A DNA stretch of 64,000 nucleotides from an uncultured Flammeovirgaceae bacterium (GTDB lineage Bacteria; Bacteroidota; Bacteroidia; Cytophagales; Cyclobacteriaceae), in contig CAKZYA010000023.1 in the NCBI GenBank assembly GCA_937883755.1, forward strand, positions 62,001 to 126,000, read 5' to 3'. Made by a program: the position numbers and the translations under genes. Position 1 is the stretch's first letter; the number at the start of each line of letters is the position of its first letter. Positions 14,858 through 23,200 of this stretch are shown one piece after another. The notes under the pieces were generated by a model. That model was given only the letters and a program-made list of their open reading frames with translations. It did not search any database and was not told the origin of the DNA.

Positions 14858-15181
14858 TTAAGATGGACTCGGCGAAAACGGAATCCGGTGGCCGTCTTTT
14901 TCTAATACGATATTATAACCCAGCGCCGATACCACCCCAACAAAGATTTTCAGGCGCATATCTTCGGATTTACCCGACCGGATATTCTGAGTAGCAATGG
15001 CCGATACTCCAGCCTCTTTGGCTAATTGGCGTACTGATTTATCATCTTCTTCCATCAACGTCAAAAGCAACTCGGATAAAGCTAGTTCCCGGTATTCTTC
15101 TTGATGGGTTTTGGCAAAGTCCGGGTCTTGCATTTCACGCTCAAAGGTGCTCATTAGTTTATTCGTCTTCTTCTTGCTCAT
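14858..15181 (-). CDS. HigA-like XRE-family antitoxin
   Basis: The 107-residue protein has an N-terminal helical region (MSTFEREMQDPDFAKTHQEEY) and a helix-turn-helix (KSVRQLAKEAGVSAIATQNI, then RSGKSEDMRLKIF), followed by VGVVSALGYNIVLEKDG. This fits antitoxins of the HigBA / phage-derived Gp49 type. The start overlaps the remains of a toxin gene read from the same strand. It is a paralogue of the interrupted gene at 5087-5389. Confidence 0.75.
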   Translation of the reverse strand: MSKKKTNKLMSTFEREMQDPDFAKTHQEEYRELALSELLLTLMEEDDKSVRQLAKEAGVSAIATQNIRSGKSEDMRLKIFVGVVSALGYNIVLEKDGHRIPFSPSPS

Positions 15182-15362
15182 AATAATTGTCCTCCTGTCC
15201 GCGTTGTTGATAATCTGCCATCAACTGAAAGAGGCGCAACACTTTCTATCGATCTGCCGGGGCGAGTGATTGGTAATACTCTAAGCCTTGGCTCTTGCCC
15301 TTATCAGAGTAAAACCACTCAATGACGTACCGTGTCCCCTGATAGGCAATAGATTCTTTCAT
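15159..15362 (-). pseudogene. HigB / Gp49-like toxin remnant with in-frame TAG
   Basis: From the ATG the frame reads MKESIAYQGTRYVIEWFY, then SDKGKSQGLEYYQSLAPADR, TAG at 15246-15248, then KVLRLFQLMADY. This is the N-terminal half of the phage-derived Gp49-like/HigB RNase family. A CAG to TAG change would create the stop. The RNase active half is missing altogether, because the frame runs into the antitoxin start. The antitoxin therefore appears to be an orphan. Confidence 0.65.
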
Positions 15363-15504
15363 ATGACAATCGTACAAGTTAAGTTGTACAATGTCAAGGG
15401 ATTTTAACAATTAGCGATAGTGGAAATTATCAGATTTTGAACCAACATGCCTTCTAGCTCGTATTCTATTGAAAGACAGTACCTAAAGCGGTATACTTGT
15501 AACT

Positions 15505-15759
15505 ATGACTGCTATTGAATTAAAAACCCGTGTATATCAGCAAATTGCCCACTTGAATGAGGCGCAATTGAAAAAGCTATACCAACTGCTAGAGCAGGAA
15601 TTCCACGCAGAGGCATCCTCCCCCGAAAAGCCCAAAAAGCGACCACTGGGCTTGTTGAAAGATAAAATATGGATGACCGACGATTGGGATTCCGATGAGG
15701 TGAACGAGGAAATCGCTCGTCTGTTCAATGATGGTCCGGTTTTTCCTGATGAAAATTAA
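15505..15759 (+). CDS. DUF2281-type VapB antitoxin
   Basis: The product is an 84-residue acidic protein. The N-terminus (TAIELKTRVYQQIAHLNEAQ, then LKKLYQLLEQEF) resembles DUF2281 antitoxins, with a C-terminal toxin-neutralising tail (DDWDSDEVNEEIARLF). Its stop overlaps the start of the PIN-domain toxin by one base, the normal VapBC layout. It probably also represses the operon. Confidence 0.75.
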   Translation: MTAIELKTRVYQQIAHLNEAQLKKLYQLLEQEFHAEASSPEKPKKRPLGLLKDKIWMTDDWDSDEVNEEIARLFNDGPVFPDEN

Positions 15760-16142
15760 TGACTGGTTACCTGATTGATACCCATATCTTCTTATGGAGT
15801 CTTCGTGATCCGAGTAAGCTTTCTGATGAAGTCCGATCCATCTTAGAAGATACCGAAAACATGGTTTATGTGAGTGCAGCCGTAAGCTGGGAAATTCTGG
15901 CCAAACGAGCGAAAGGAACACTACCCTTTACTGGGGATATGTTGGCTATTCTGGCTCAGTTGTCTTTTGAACCACTTCCCATTACGCACGAACACACAGC
16001 CACATTGGAACAACTTTCGCCTGTTCATCATGATCCTTTTGATCGCATTATGATTGCCCAGGCAATGGCTGAAAATTTGACCTTCATTACACGGGATAAA
16101 ACGATACTGAAATACGAAGGTGTAGGGCTATTAAAGGCGTAA
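15759..16142 (+). CDS. vapC: VapC-type PIN-domain RNase toxin
   Basis: The 127-residue PIN protein shows the first acidic residue in YLIDTHIFLW, a conserved Ser/Glu helix (VSAAVSWEILAKRA), the HHDPFDRIMIAQA motif with the third acidic residue, and FITRDK with the last. All residues for Mg-dependent RNA cleavage are present. It is co-translated with the upstream antitoxin. This toxin-antitoxin module appears intact, unlike the two HigBA/BrnA-like remnants. Confidence 0.85.
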   Translation: MTGYLIDTHIFLWSLRDPSKLSDEVRSILEDTENMVYVSAAVSWEILAKRAKGTLPFTGDMLAILAQLSFEPLPITHEHTATLEQLSPVHHDPFDRIMIAQAMAENLTFITRDKTILKYEGVGLLKA

Positions 16143-16445
16143 TTTACGTAAGCTATAGTATCGCATCTCATTGGGCTAGAACCTAGTCCACACTTTCTCA
16201 ATTTGATGGGATCTTCTCTAGTGGACAAAAAGCCGGAGAAATCTATCAAAAACGCGGTAAAACACATCGCTGTAAACAATAAGGGGCTAAAATGGCAGTG
16301 CGATATTAACGTAACGTGAAGAAATAGTTAAGAAAACTTCGTTACAGAAATACGGAAGATTACTACGTTTCTAACATTCTTGAAAGAAGGCTAGTTTTTC
16401 TTTGCAAGTGAATTTACGCACTAACAATTCAAAAATCAGATAAGC
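16143..16445. other. gap with no gene seen
   Basis: This 300-bp AT-rich stretch holds no protein-like frame and no repeat that I could recognise. The only weak hint is a reverse frame ending near 16280 that lacks any family feature. Confidence 0.3.
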
Positions 16446-16776
16446 ATGATTGCAACATTACTCCTAATTTCTTCGCCGCACTGCCTCGTGTTAGCCCTGC
16501 TGCTGCTAACCATCGGGTGGGTACGAGCCCAAACTGGTCGGGTGACAGGGTGTGTTGGGAGCCTTGACGCACGGTTTGCCGATGGTACTATTGCCACTTG
16601 GAGCTGATCAGCCTTGGAACGCCAAGCATTGCCAGACACTGGATGTTGGGATAGTCCTTCAGGGCGTAAATACTTCACCTGCAACACTGTCTGAAGCAGT
16701 TTCTACTGTAAACGATGTTCGATACCATAAAGCTGCTCAACGGGTGCAAAACGAAAAAACGCTTCGCGGAGTATGA
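16446..16776 (+). pseudogene. two fused gene scraps: SusC-type start and glycosyltransferase end
   Basis: The ATG at 16446 gives a signal peptide (MIATLLLISSPHCLVLALLL) ending WVRAQTGRVTG, which looks like the start of a TonB-dependent receptor or carboxypeptidase-regulatory protein. Near 16549 the sequence changes into the C-terminus of a UDP-glycosyltransferase of the MGT type in another frame: LGALTHGLPMVLLPLGADQP, then NAKHCQTLDVGIVL, ending in TLRGV. Both parts are truncated and joined, so this is a recombination or deletion scar and not a gene. Confidence 0.6.
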
Positions 16777-16959
16777 GGTACCCAGTAGTTCTACTTGAGT
16801 AGCTTGCTTGGCATACACAACCGATCAGTTCTTTGGGGTGAATTCATCCTTAGTTTTTTACCTACTTTTGAGTATTCGTTTGCATTTTTTTGCATAACAA
16901 ATGAGAGAAAAAAATAGCCACGAGGTTCACACTCCCCCTATTGATTGTGTCAAAAGGGT

Positions 16960-17631
16960 ATGGAAGTCACAAAAACTGAGTGGAAAGCCCTGATAATCGG
17001 GTTATTGTTGGTATCAAGTTCGATCAGGGTTCGGGGACAGTTGGTCTACGCTGAACTGTTCGGCGGCCACCGGCAAGCGCAGCACGAATTACTCATTTCC
17101 AAGCCCATCGATTCATTAGGGATCATTAGCTTCTTCAATTTGACCTACTTTACAGTTGATTACGAAGACCAAAATCGGGTTGACCCGTTTATTTACTCTG
17201 TCATTACGTTCAACTTCAATCAGAACCTTGGAGTAGCAGGGGGGGCGTATATGACGCAAGCTGGGTTTGTCCCCATTGCCGCCTTTTCTTATCAGTACTT
17301 CAACCAAAAGGGTGATCTGGACCTGAATGTCTTTCCTACCGTAGAGCTGAGCCGTCGTCCTAATTACGAACTGTTTGGCCTATTCGTGTTCACGCCGAAG
17401 TTAACCGATTATCTGAAATTATTTAGCCAACTAACGTTTAGTTCGAACTTCAACTTTAGCCAACATAACTTTAGTTTTCAGCAAATCCGGTTGGGCTTAG
17501 AATACCAAGATTTTCAATTTGGAGTGGGGGCGGACACCCAGATTCCCACTTTTATGGACCCTATCCGTAATGAACTAACTACTGAAGTCAATCCGAACAT
17601 CCGACTGTTTGTCCGCAAAACGTTTATGTAA
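16960..17631 (+). CDS. outer-membrane beta-barrel protein with signal peptide
   Basis: The start MEVTKTEWKALIIGLLL is preferred over a TTG 15 bp upstream. A signal peptide ends near VRGQ, followed by about ten alternating strands with aromatic girdles (IISFFNLTYFTVDY, FIYSVITFNFNQNLGV, LGLEYQDFQFGVGADTQ) and a C-terminal Phe-rich strand ending VRKTFM. The length is 223 residues, probably an 8- to 10-strand barrel. It is followed by three SnoaL-like genes and a sigma factor on the same strand, and may be part of that set. Confidence 0.65.
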   Translation: MEVTKTEWKALIIGLLLVSSSIRVRGQLVYAELFGGHRQAQHELLISKPIDSLGIISFFNLTYFTVDYEDQNRVDPFIYSVITFNFNQNLGVAGGAYMTQAGFVPIAAFSYQYFNQKGDLDLNVFPTVELSRRPNYELFGLFVFTPKLTDYLKLFSQLTFSSNFNFSQHNFSFQQIRLGLEYQDFQFGVGADTQIPTFMDPIRNELTTEVNPNIRLFVRKTFM

Positions 17632-17649
17632 ACCAATAACAGAATAGCC

Positions 17650-18000
17650 ATGAATAACTTCCAAGAAAACAACGAACAGTTAAACCAACTGCTGGAACAA
17701 GGAGAGGCAATGGAAGCGTTTGAGCGTTTCTACGCCGAGAATGTCTCTATGCAAGAAAATGAACAGGAGCCAAGAAAAGGTAAAGCCTTAAACCGTGAGC
17801 AATGCGCGGGCTTTGTCGCAGCCCATTCCGACTTAAAACTCACGGTGGTGAGCGTAGCCTACGGTGATGCCCTAAGCATCCAAGAAGTACTTTTTGAGTA
17901 CACGAGTGAAGCAGGTGAGAAGGTCAACTACCCGGAAGTAGCGGTGAGGCGCTGGCAGGGTGGGTTCGTTCAACGAGAAAAATTCTATTATGCCCGTTAG
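17650..18000 (+). CDS. SnoaL-like protein 1 of 3
   Basis: The product is a 116-residue NTF2-fold protein: a first helix (LNQLLEQGEAMEAFERFYAE, then NVSMQENEQEPRKGK), then AAHSDLKLTVVSVAYGDA and a strand-rich end with WQGGFVQREKFYYAR. It is the SnoaL-like superfamily with no assigned substrate. It begins 16 bp after the outer-membrane protein, and its stop overlaps the next start by 11 bp, which implies coupled translation. Confidence 0.7.
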   Translation: MNNFQENNEQLNQLLEQGEAMEAFERFYAENVSMQENEQEPRKGKALNREQCAGFVAAHSDLKLTVVSVAYGDALSIQEVLFEYTSEAGEKVNYPEVAVRRWQGGFVQREKFYYAR

Positions 18001-18514
18001 CCAAGCTGTAAGCAATAAAGCTGCCTTTCAGGAGATGATAGATGAAACCATCAACCATCATCAGCCAGCGGCCTGGGATCGCTATGCTTCATCCGATTTT
18101 GTCCATTATGCGACTCTGCCTAACATCGAGGCGGGGCTGGCAGGGATCAAGCAATGGAGTCAGTTAGTTATTCGGGCTTTTCCTGATGTAAGGGGTTCTA
18201 CTCAGTTGCTGCTACAAGAAGCGGATTGGGTAGTAGTTAGCGTAGCAGTAACCGGAACTCATTTAGGCAACTTCAGAGGGATACCATCCACCACCCGCCG
18301 GATACAGTGGAACGAAATTCATGTATTCAAGCTAGCTGATGGGAAGATACAGCAGTACTTTCCTCAAGTGAATATAGGCCAGATGATGGGCCAGTTGAGC
18401 GATAGGTATCGAGTGTACCAGCCCGCCCAGTCGGTAATAAATACATTGATGGGAGCATTCATTAGCGAGATGCATAGGCTGCTTCCAGCCATAAAAAATG
18501 AAAAAGAAGGCTAA
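17990..18514 (+). CDS. SnoaL-like polyketide-cyclase family protein 2 of 3
   Basis: The start at MPVSQAVSNKAAFQEM overlaps the preceding gene's end. The domain pattern is the ester-cyclase type of SnoaL: YASSDFVHYATLPNIEAG, then FPDVRGSTQLLLQEADWV, then GTHLGNFRGIPSTTRRIQW, and EIHVFKLADGKIQQYFPQVN. The C-terminal 40 residues are an extra helix. The stop TAA (18512-18514) is followed in the same frame by the start of the third SnoaL-like sequence. Confidence 0.75.
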   Translation: MPVSQAVSNKAAFQEMIDETINHHQPAAWDRYASSDFVHYATLPNIEAGLAGIKQWSQLVIRAFPDVRGSTQLLLQEADWVVVSVAVTGTHLGNFRGIPSTTRRIQWNEIHVFKLADGKIQQYFPQVNIGQMMGQLSDRYRVYQPAQSVINTLMGAFISEMHRLLPAIKNEKEG

Positions 18515-18547
18515 GCAGCCCGGATCAAAGAAGTCATCTATCGCTAC

Positions 18548-18919
18548 GTGGAAGACTTTAAGAACCAGCAGAAGTTCTTGGTATTTCCGAAGTTGTTTCA
18601 ACCCAAAAAGTTTCGACACCATTTCAACTTTCCGGGGTGCGATGGTACCTTAGCCACGTTTATTAGTGTGGGACAGGAGTTCTTGTACGCTTTTCGCGAT
18701 GTAAAGGTAGATCTGATCCAACTCATTGCGGAGGGTGATTATGTGGTGGAGGTAAATCAGGTGCAAGCGACGCATCGGCGGCAGTATTTTGGAATAGCGT
18801 CTATGGGTAGACATGTGACGTGGCAGGAAATCCATATCTATCGGTTGGAAAACGAACGGATTGTGGAGAACTGGCCGGGAGTAGATTTTGAACATATTAT
18901 TCATCAGATTAGCTTATGA
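18548..18919 (+). CDS. SnoaL-like protein 3 of 3 (start uncertain)
   Basis: The first usable start codon is the GTG at 18548, but homologous-looking sequence (AARIKEVIYRY) begins earlier, directly after and in frame with the stop of the preceding gene. It continues FRDVKVDLIQLIAEGDYVVE, then ATHRRQYFGIASMGRHVTW, then EIHIYRLENERIVENWPG, a SnoaL ester-cyclase pattern. Either the start is GTG or a stop has split an ancestral two-domain protein. Its end overlaps the sigma-factor start as ATGA. Confidence 0.65.
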   Translation: MEDFKNQQKFLVFPKLFQPKKFRHHFNFPGCDGTLATFISVGQEFLYAFRDVKVDLIQLIAEGDYVVEVNQVQATHRRQYFGIASMGRHVTWQEIHIYRLENERIVENWPGVDFEHIIHQISL

Positions 18920-19734
18920 AAAAGCCCAATTACACCGAACTGATTACCAGCAGTTTAAACGGGGAGCAAGAAGCGCTGGAACAGCTGATGGAAAGCATCC
19001 AGCAACCCATCTATAACCTAGCTGTTCGCTTCTTCTGGAACCCGCCGGATGCCGAAGACGCTACCCAAGAGATTTTACTGAAGATACTCACCAACCTCGC
19101 TTCATTCAGAGGAGAAAGCAGCTTTACCACTTGGGCCTATCGGGTAGCCACCAATTATTTACTGAATACTCGGCGTACTTCTACGGAATATTTAACGTTT
19201 GAAGAAGGGGAAAAACATCTGAAACAGGGAGCTACTCGTCCGGAGTACGAGGCTGCGGATAAAGCTCTGTTGGAAGAAGAAGTAAAAATTGCCTGTAGTA
19301 CCAGTATGCTGATCTGTGTCTCTCGTCCACTACGTTTAGCTTATTTGATTGGGGAAATCCTAGAGTTTGACGGTAACGAAGGGAGCTACATTTTGGATAT
19401 CGAACCAGCCACCTTTCGCAAACGTCTGTCCTTAGCCAGGAAACGGATTAGAGGCTTTATGGCCAAACAGTGTGGATTGTACGACCCAGCTAATCCGTGC
19501 CGTTGTGCCCAGCATATTAACTACTGTATTGAGGTAGATTGGTTTCAACCCCACCAACTAAAATTTGCCGATAAGGGTGAGGTAGATCAAACCAAATCAG
19601 AAGTAGAAATGATCATGAATGATGTAGCTATTTTCCATAGTCATCCTAACTACACTGCACCTAAAGCTGTTTTATCAGCCGTAAAATTGTTACTGAAAAG
19701 TGAAAAATATCCGACCCTTGGCCGTAAGGATTAG
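18916..19734 (+). CDS. ECF sigma factor with cysteine-rich C-terminal extension
   Basis: Region 2 is clear (PIYNLAVRFFWNPPDAEDAT, then ASFRGESSFTTWAYRVATN), and region 4 follows (RLAYLIGEILEFDGNEGSYI, then IEPATFRKRLSLARKRIRG). The last 90 residues carry CGLYDPANPCRCAQHI, a Cys cluster that could bind metal or sense redox state. No anti-sigma gene is adjacent. The start overlaps the SnoaL 3 stop as ATGA, so the sigma factor is translated with that operon. ECF factors with SnoaL-like domains or neighbours are a known theme (for example ECF41), but this architecture differs. Confidence 0.85.
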   Translation: MKKPNYTELITSSLNGEQEALEQLMESIQQPIYNLAVRFFWNPPDAEDATQEILLKILTNLASFRGESSFTTWAYRVATNYLLNTRRTSTEYLTFEEGEKHLKQGATRPEYEAADKALLEEEVKIACSTSMLICVSRPLRLAYLIGEILEFDGNEGSYILDIEPATFRKRLSLARKRIRGFMAKQCGLYDPANPCRCAQHINYCIEVDWFQPHQLKFADKGEVDQTKSEVEMIMNDVAIFHSHPNYTAPKAVLSAVKLLLKSEKYPTLGRKD

Positions 19735-19904
19735 CGACTACATTCACTCCAATTCGTCGTCAATGGCTATAATGAAATGAGTGGTCGGCCTATACAGTCA
19801 AAATTTGATATACTTACTGGCGGATTGGTTTGTACTGTCATTGCGGGGTATGATACCAGTCTAGTTGAGTAAATTTCCAACCCCTAGCCGAAGGTAATTG
19901 CCAC

Positions 19905-20060
19905 TTAATCCGCATCCCCATCTTGGTCAAAATCCAGGTCCGTCCAGGGAGTAGCATCTGGTAGTGAGTCAAAGGCTTGAAACAGCGGAGGAATTTGAGC
20001 AAGGGCGCAGGATACACTGAGGTAGAAGCCAACCAAAATGAGTGATCGGGTCATAAGCAT
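19905..20060 (-). pseudogene. short secreted FG-GAP/VCBS fragment
   Basis: From the ATG at 20060 the frame reads MLMTRSLILVGFYLSVSCAL, a signal peptide, then a stretch ending TDLDFDQDGDAD, then TAA. The DLDFDQDGDAD motif is the Ca-binding loop of FG-GAP/VCBS repeats, like those in the large lipoprotein starting at 20237. The frame ends after about 51 residues, far too short for a family member, so it is probably a scrap of a related gene. Confidence 0.45.
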
Positions 20061-20236
20061 TGTTTGGGTAGTGAAACGATCATCGATGAAAGTTATATCC
20101 TCTTGCGAAAAATCTTAAGTTCTGCTTATTAACTTACGGCAACACTTAGCGGTGAATCTTAACATAAGCTTAACATCGAAGAGGCGTAGCAAATAGACCG
20201 GAATTGACTACTTACTAAAATATTTCTCACAATATC

Positions 20237-23200
20237 GTGATACATCGATTTTCCCACGTAGTAGGATGGATAGCTGGTTCGTTTCTTCTAGCCTGCCAGC
20301 CTCACGGTGAGTCAAGCCACGAGCGGCTGCTGGTACTGCACTCGCCAGAAGAAACCGGAGTCACTTTTGCGAACCAACTCCACGAAAGTGAGGCACTGAA
20401 CATCCTCACCTTTGAGTACTTCTATAACGGAGCTGGGGTAGGGGTAGGGGATATCAACAACGACAATTTACCTGACCTATTCTTCGCGGCGAATATGGGA
20501 GAAAATCGCTTGTACCTGAATAAAGGAAGCTGGCAGTTTGAAGATATTACCCAACCAGCCGGAGTAGGTGCCCCCGGAAAGTGGGCGACCGGAGTAGCGA
20601 TGGTCGATATTAATCAGGATGGCTGGCTCGATATGTATGTCTGCTACGCCGGGCCATTGGCTGATCCTTGGAAGCGGGCTAACGAACTGTACATCAATCA
20701 ACAAAATGGAACATTTAGCGAGCAGGCCAAGGAGTACGGACTGGCTGATACGGGGCATAGCACCCAAGTGACTTTCTTTGATTACGACCAAGACGGTGAT
20801 CTGGATATGTACTTGCTGACTAACATTACTGACCAAACCGGGCCGAACGTGATCCGGCCTAAACGTAATGACGGGAACATGGTCAATACCGACCGATTGT
20901 ACCGCAATGAGGGAGTTGGGGGTAATGGTCATCCGGTTTTTACGGACGTATCATCATCAGCCGGAATTACTTACGAAGGCTACGGCCTGGGAGTAGCGAT
21001 TGCCGATATTAACCAGGACAACTGGCCGGACATCTACGTCTCTAACGACTACTTGTCTAATGACTTACTCTACATCAATAACCGAGATGGAACTGGGCGG
21101 CAACCCGCCTTCGATGAACAAGCCAGCGAATACTTGCAGCACCAAAGCTACTCGGCGATGGGTAATGATGTTGCTGATTACAATAACGATGGCCAGATGG
21201 ATATTATCACCCTGGACATGCTACCGCCAGATAATTATCGGCAAAAACTGATGATTGGGGCGACGAATTACAATCGGTACTACTCTGAGCAACGAGCGAG
21301 CTATCATCCTCAGTTCATGCGAAACACGCTTCAGTTGCACCAAGGACTAAATGCTCGGGGTGAGCCTCACTTCAGCGAAATCGGTCAGCTAGCGGGTATC
21401 CACGCTACTGATTGGAGCTGGAGTGCCTTGTGGATGGATATTGATAACGACGGCTGGCGCGACCTGACGATCACCAACGGCTATCCGCGCGACATCACCA
21501 ATCGGGATTTTGCCTCCTACAAAATGCAGGAGTTTCAACAAGCCAGCTACGATGCCACGATGCAGCGGCGCTTTATGGAAGCGTTGGAAAGCCTGGAAGG
21601 AGCCTACTTGCCCAACGTTGTATTCCAGAATCAGGGTGATCTGACATTTGCCGACCGTTCTGAAGACTGGGGCTTTACCCAACCCTCTTATTCTACCGGT
21701 GCCGCCTACGCCGACTTGGATGGTGACGGTGATTTAGATTACGTAACGAATAATACTAACGCCCCAGCCTTTTTGTACGAAAACAAGGCGAATGAGCGAC
21801 TGGATCACCATTATTTGTCCATTCAGTTGGCGGGTTCGGAAAACAATCTTCGGGGGATTGGGACAAAAGTCTGGTGCTACGGTAACGGGCAAATCCAGTA
21901 CGCTGAGCACTATCCCATTCGGGGCTTCCAGTCCACGGTACAAGCCGGAGTACATTTTGGTCTAGGCGACCAAGCCGCGGTTGATTCGTTAATCATCCGC
22001 TGGCCGGATGGTCAGCGTCAAACGCTGCGGAATATTCCTGCTGACCAGCAGGTAGTCGTTCATTATCAAGACGCTTCTCGTATGGAAGAAAAAGCTCCCT
22101 TAGGTACCCAAAGAAATCTCTTTCAAAAATCTAGCCCTTCTTTTGGTCTAGACTTCCAGCATCAAGAGCCACACTACAACGATTTTGCCCTACAGCCCTT
22201 ACTACCGCATAAGTACTCCCAACAAGGGCCGGGATTGGCCGTCGGTGATGTGAACGGGGATGGGTGGGAGGATTTTTTCGTTGGCGGGGCTTTCCGCCAG
22301 TCGGGTCAAGTGTTTATCCAGCAACCAGGCGAGAGTTTTATTTCTCGCCCTTTGGACCTGGATAGCACGGCCTTTGCCGAAGATCACGGAGCTTTGCTTT
22401 TTGATGCGGATCAGGATGGTGATCAAGACTTGTACGTGGTAAGCGGAGGTAATGAGTTTCAAGCGGACTCACCCTACTACCAGGATCGTCTGTACACCAA
22501 TGATGGACAAGGCAACTTCACGCTAGCTACGGATGCTTTACCGAAATTGACTACGCCCGGTGGGAGCATTAGTGCCCATGATTTCGACCAAGACGGGGAT
22601 CTGGATGTGTTTGTTGGCGGGCGAAATCTGCCCCAGCAGTTTCCTCTGCCCGGACGAAGTTACCTGCTGGAAAATCAGCAAGGCACTTTTGTGGATGTGA
22701 CTCTCGCAAAAACCCCTGATCTGGCTGGTATAGGCATGGTCACTTCCGCCCTTTGGACGGATGTCAATAATGACCACCAGGTGGATTTGATGGTGGTAGG
22801 TGAGTGGATGTCGCCCACTGTGTTTAAAAATACGGGTGGACATTTTGAGAAAGCGAAGGTTTCATTTTTTTATCAGGATACCGTTTCTTCTGCTCAAGGC
22901 TGGTGGAACAGTTTGGTAGGCGGAGATTTTGACCAAGATGGGGATACGGATTATCTGGCGGGTAACCTGGGGTTGAATTCGCCCTATACTGCTACTGAAC
23001 AAGCCCCACTGCAACTCTACGTAGATGATTTTAATCAAGATCAAACGGTTGATGCTATTCTGAGTAATCCATCAACTGAAAACAAGCGTTTTCCTGTTGC
23101 CCCTCGGGATGATATGCTACATCAGATTACTCAGCTAAAAAGTCAATTCACCAGTTACCATGACTACGCTCAGGCTGAATTAGAGGATGTATTTTCGCCT

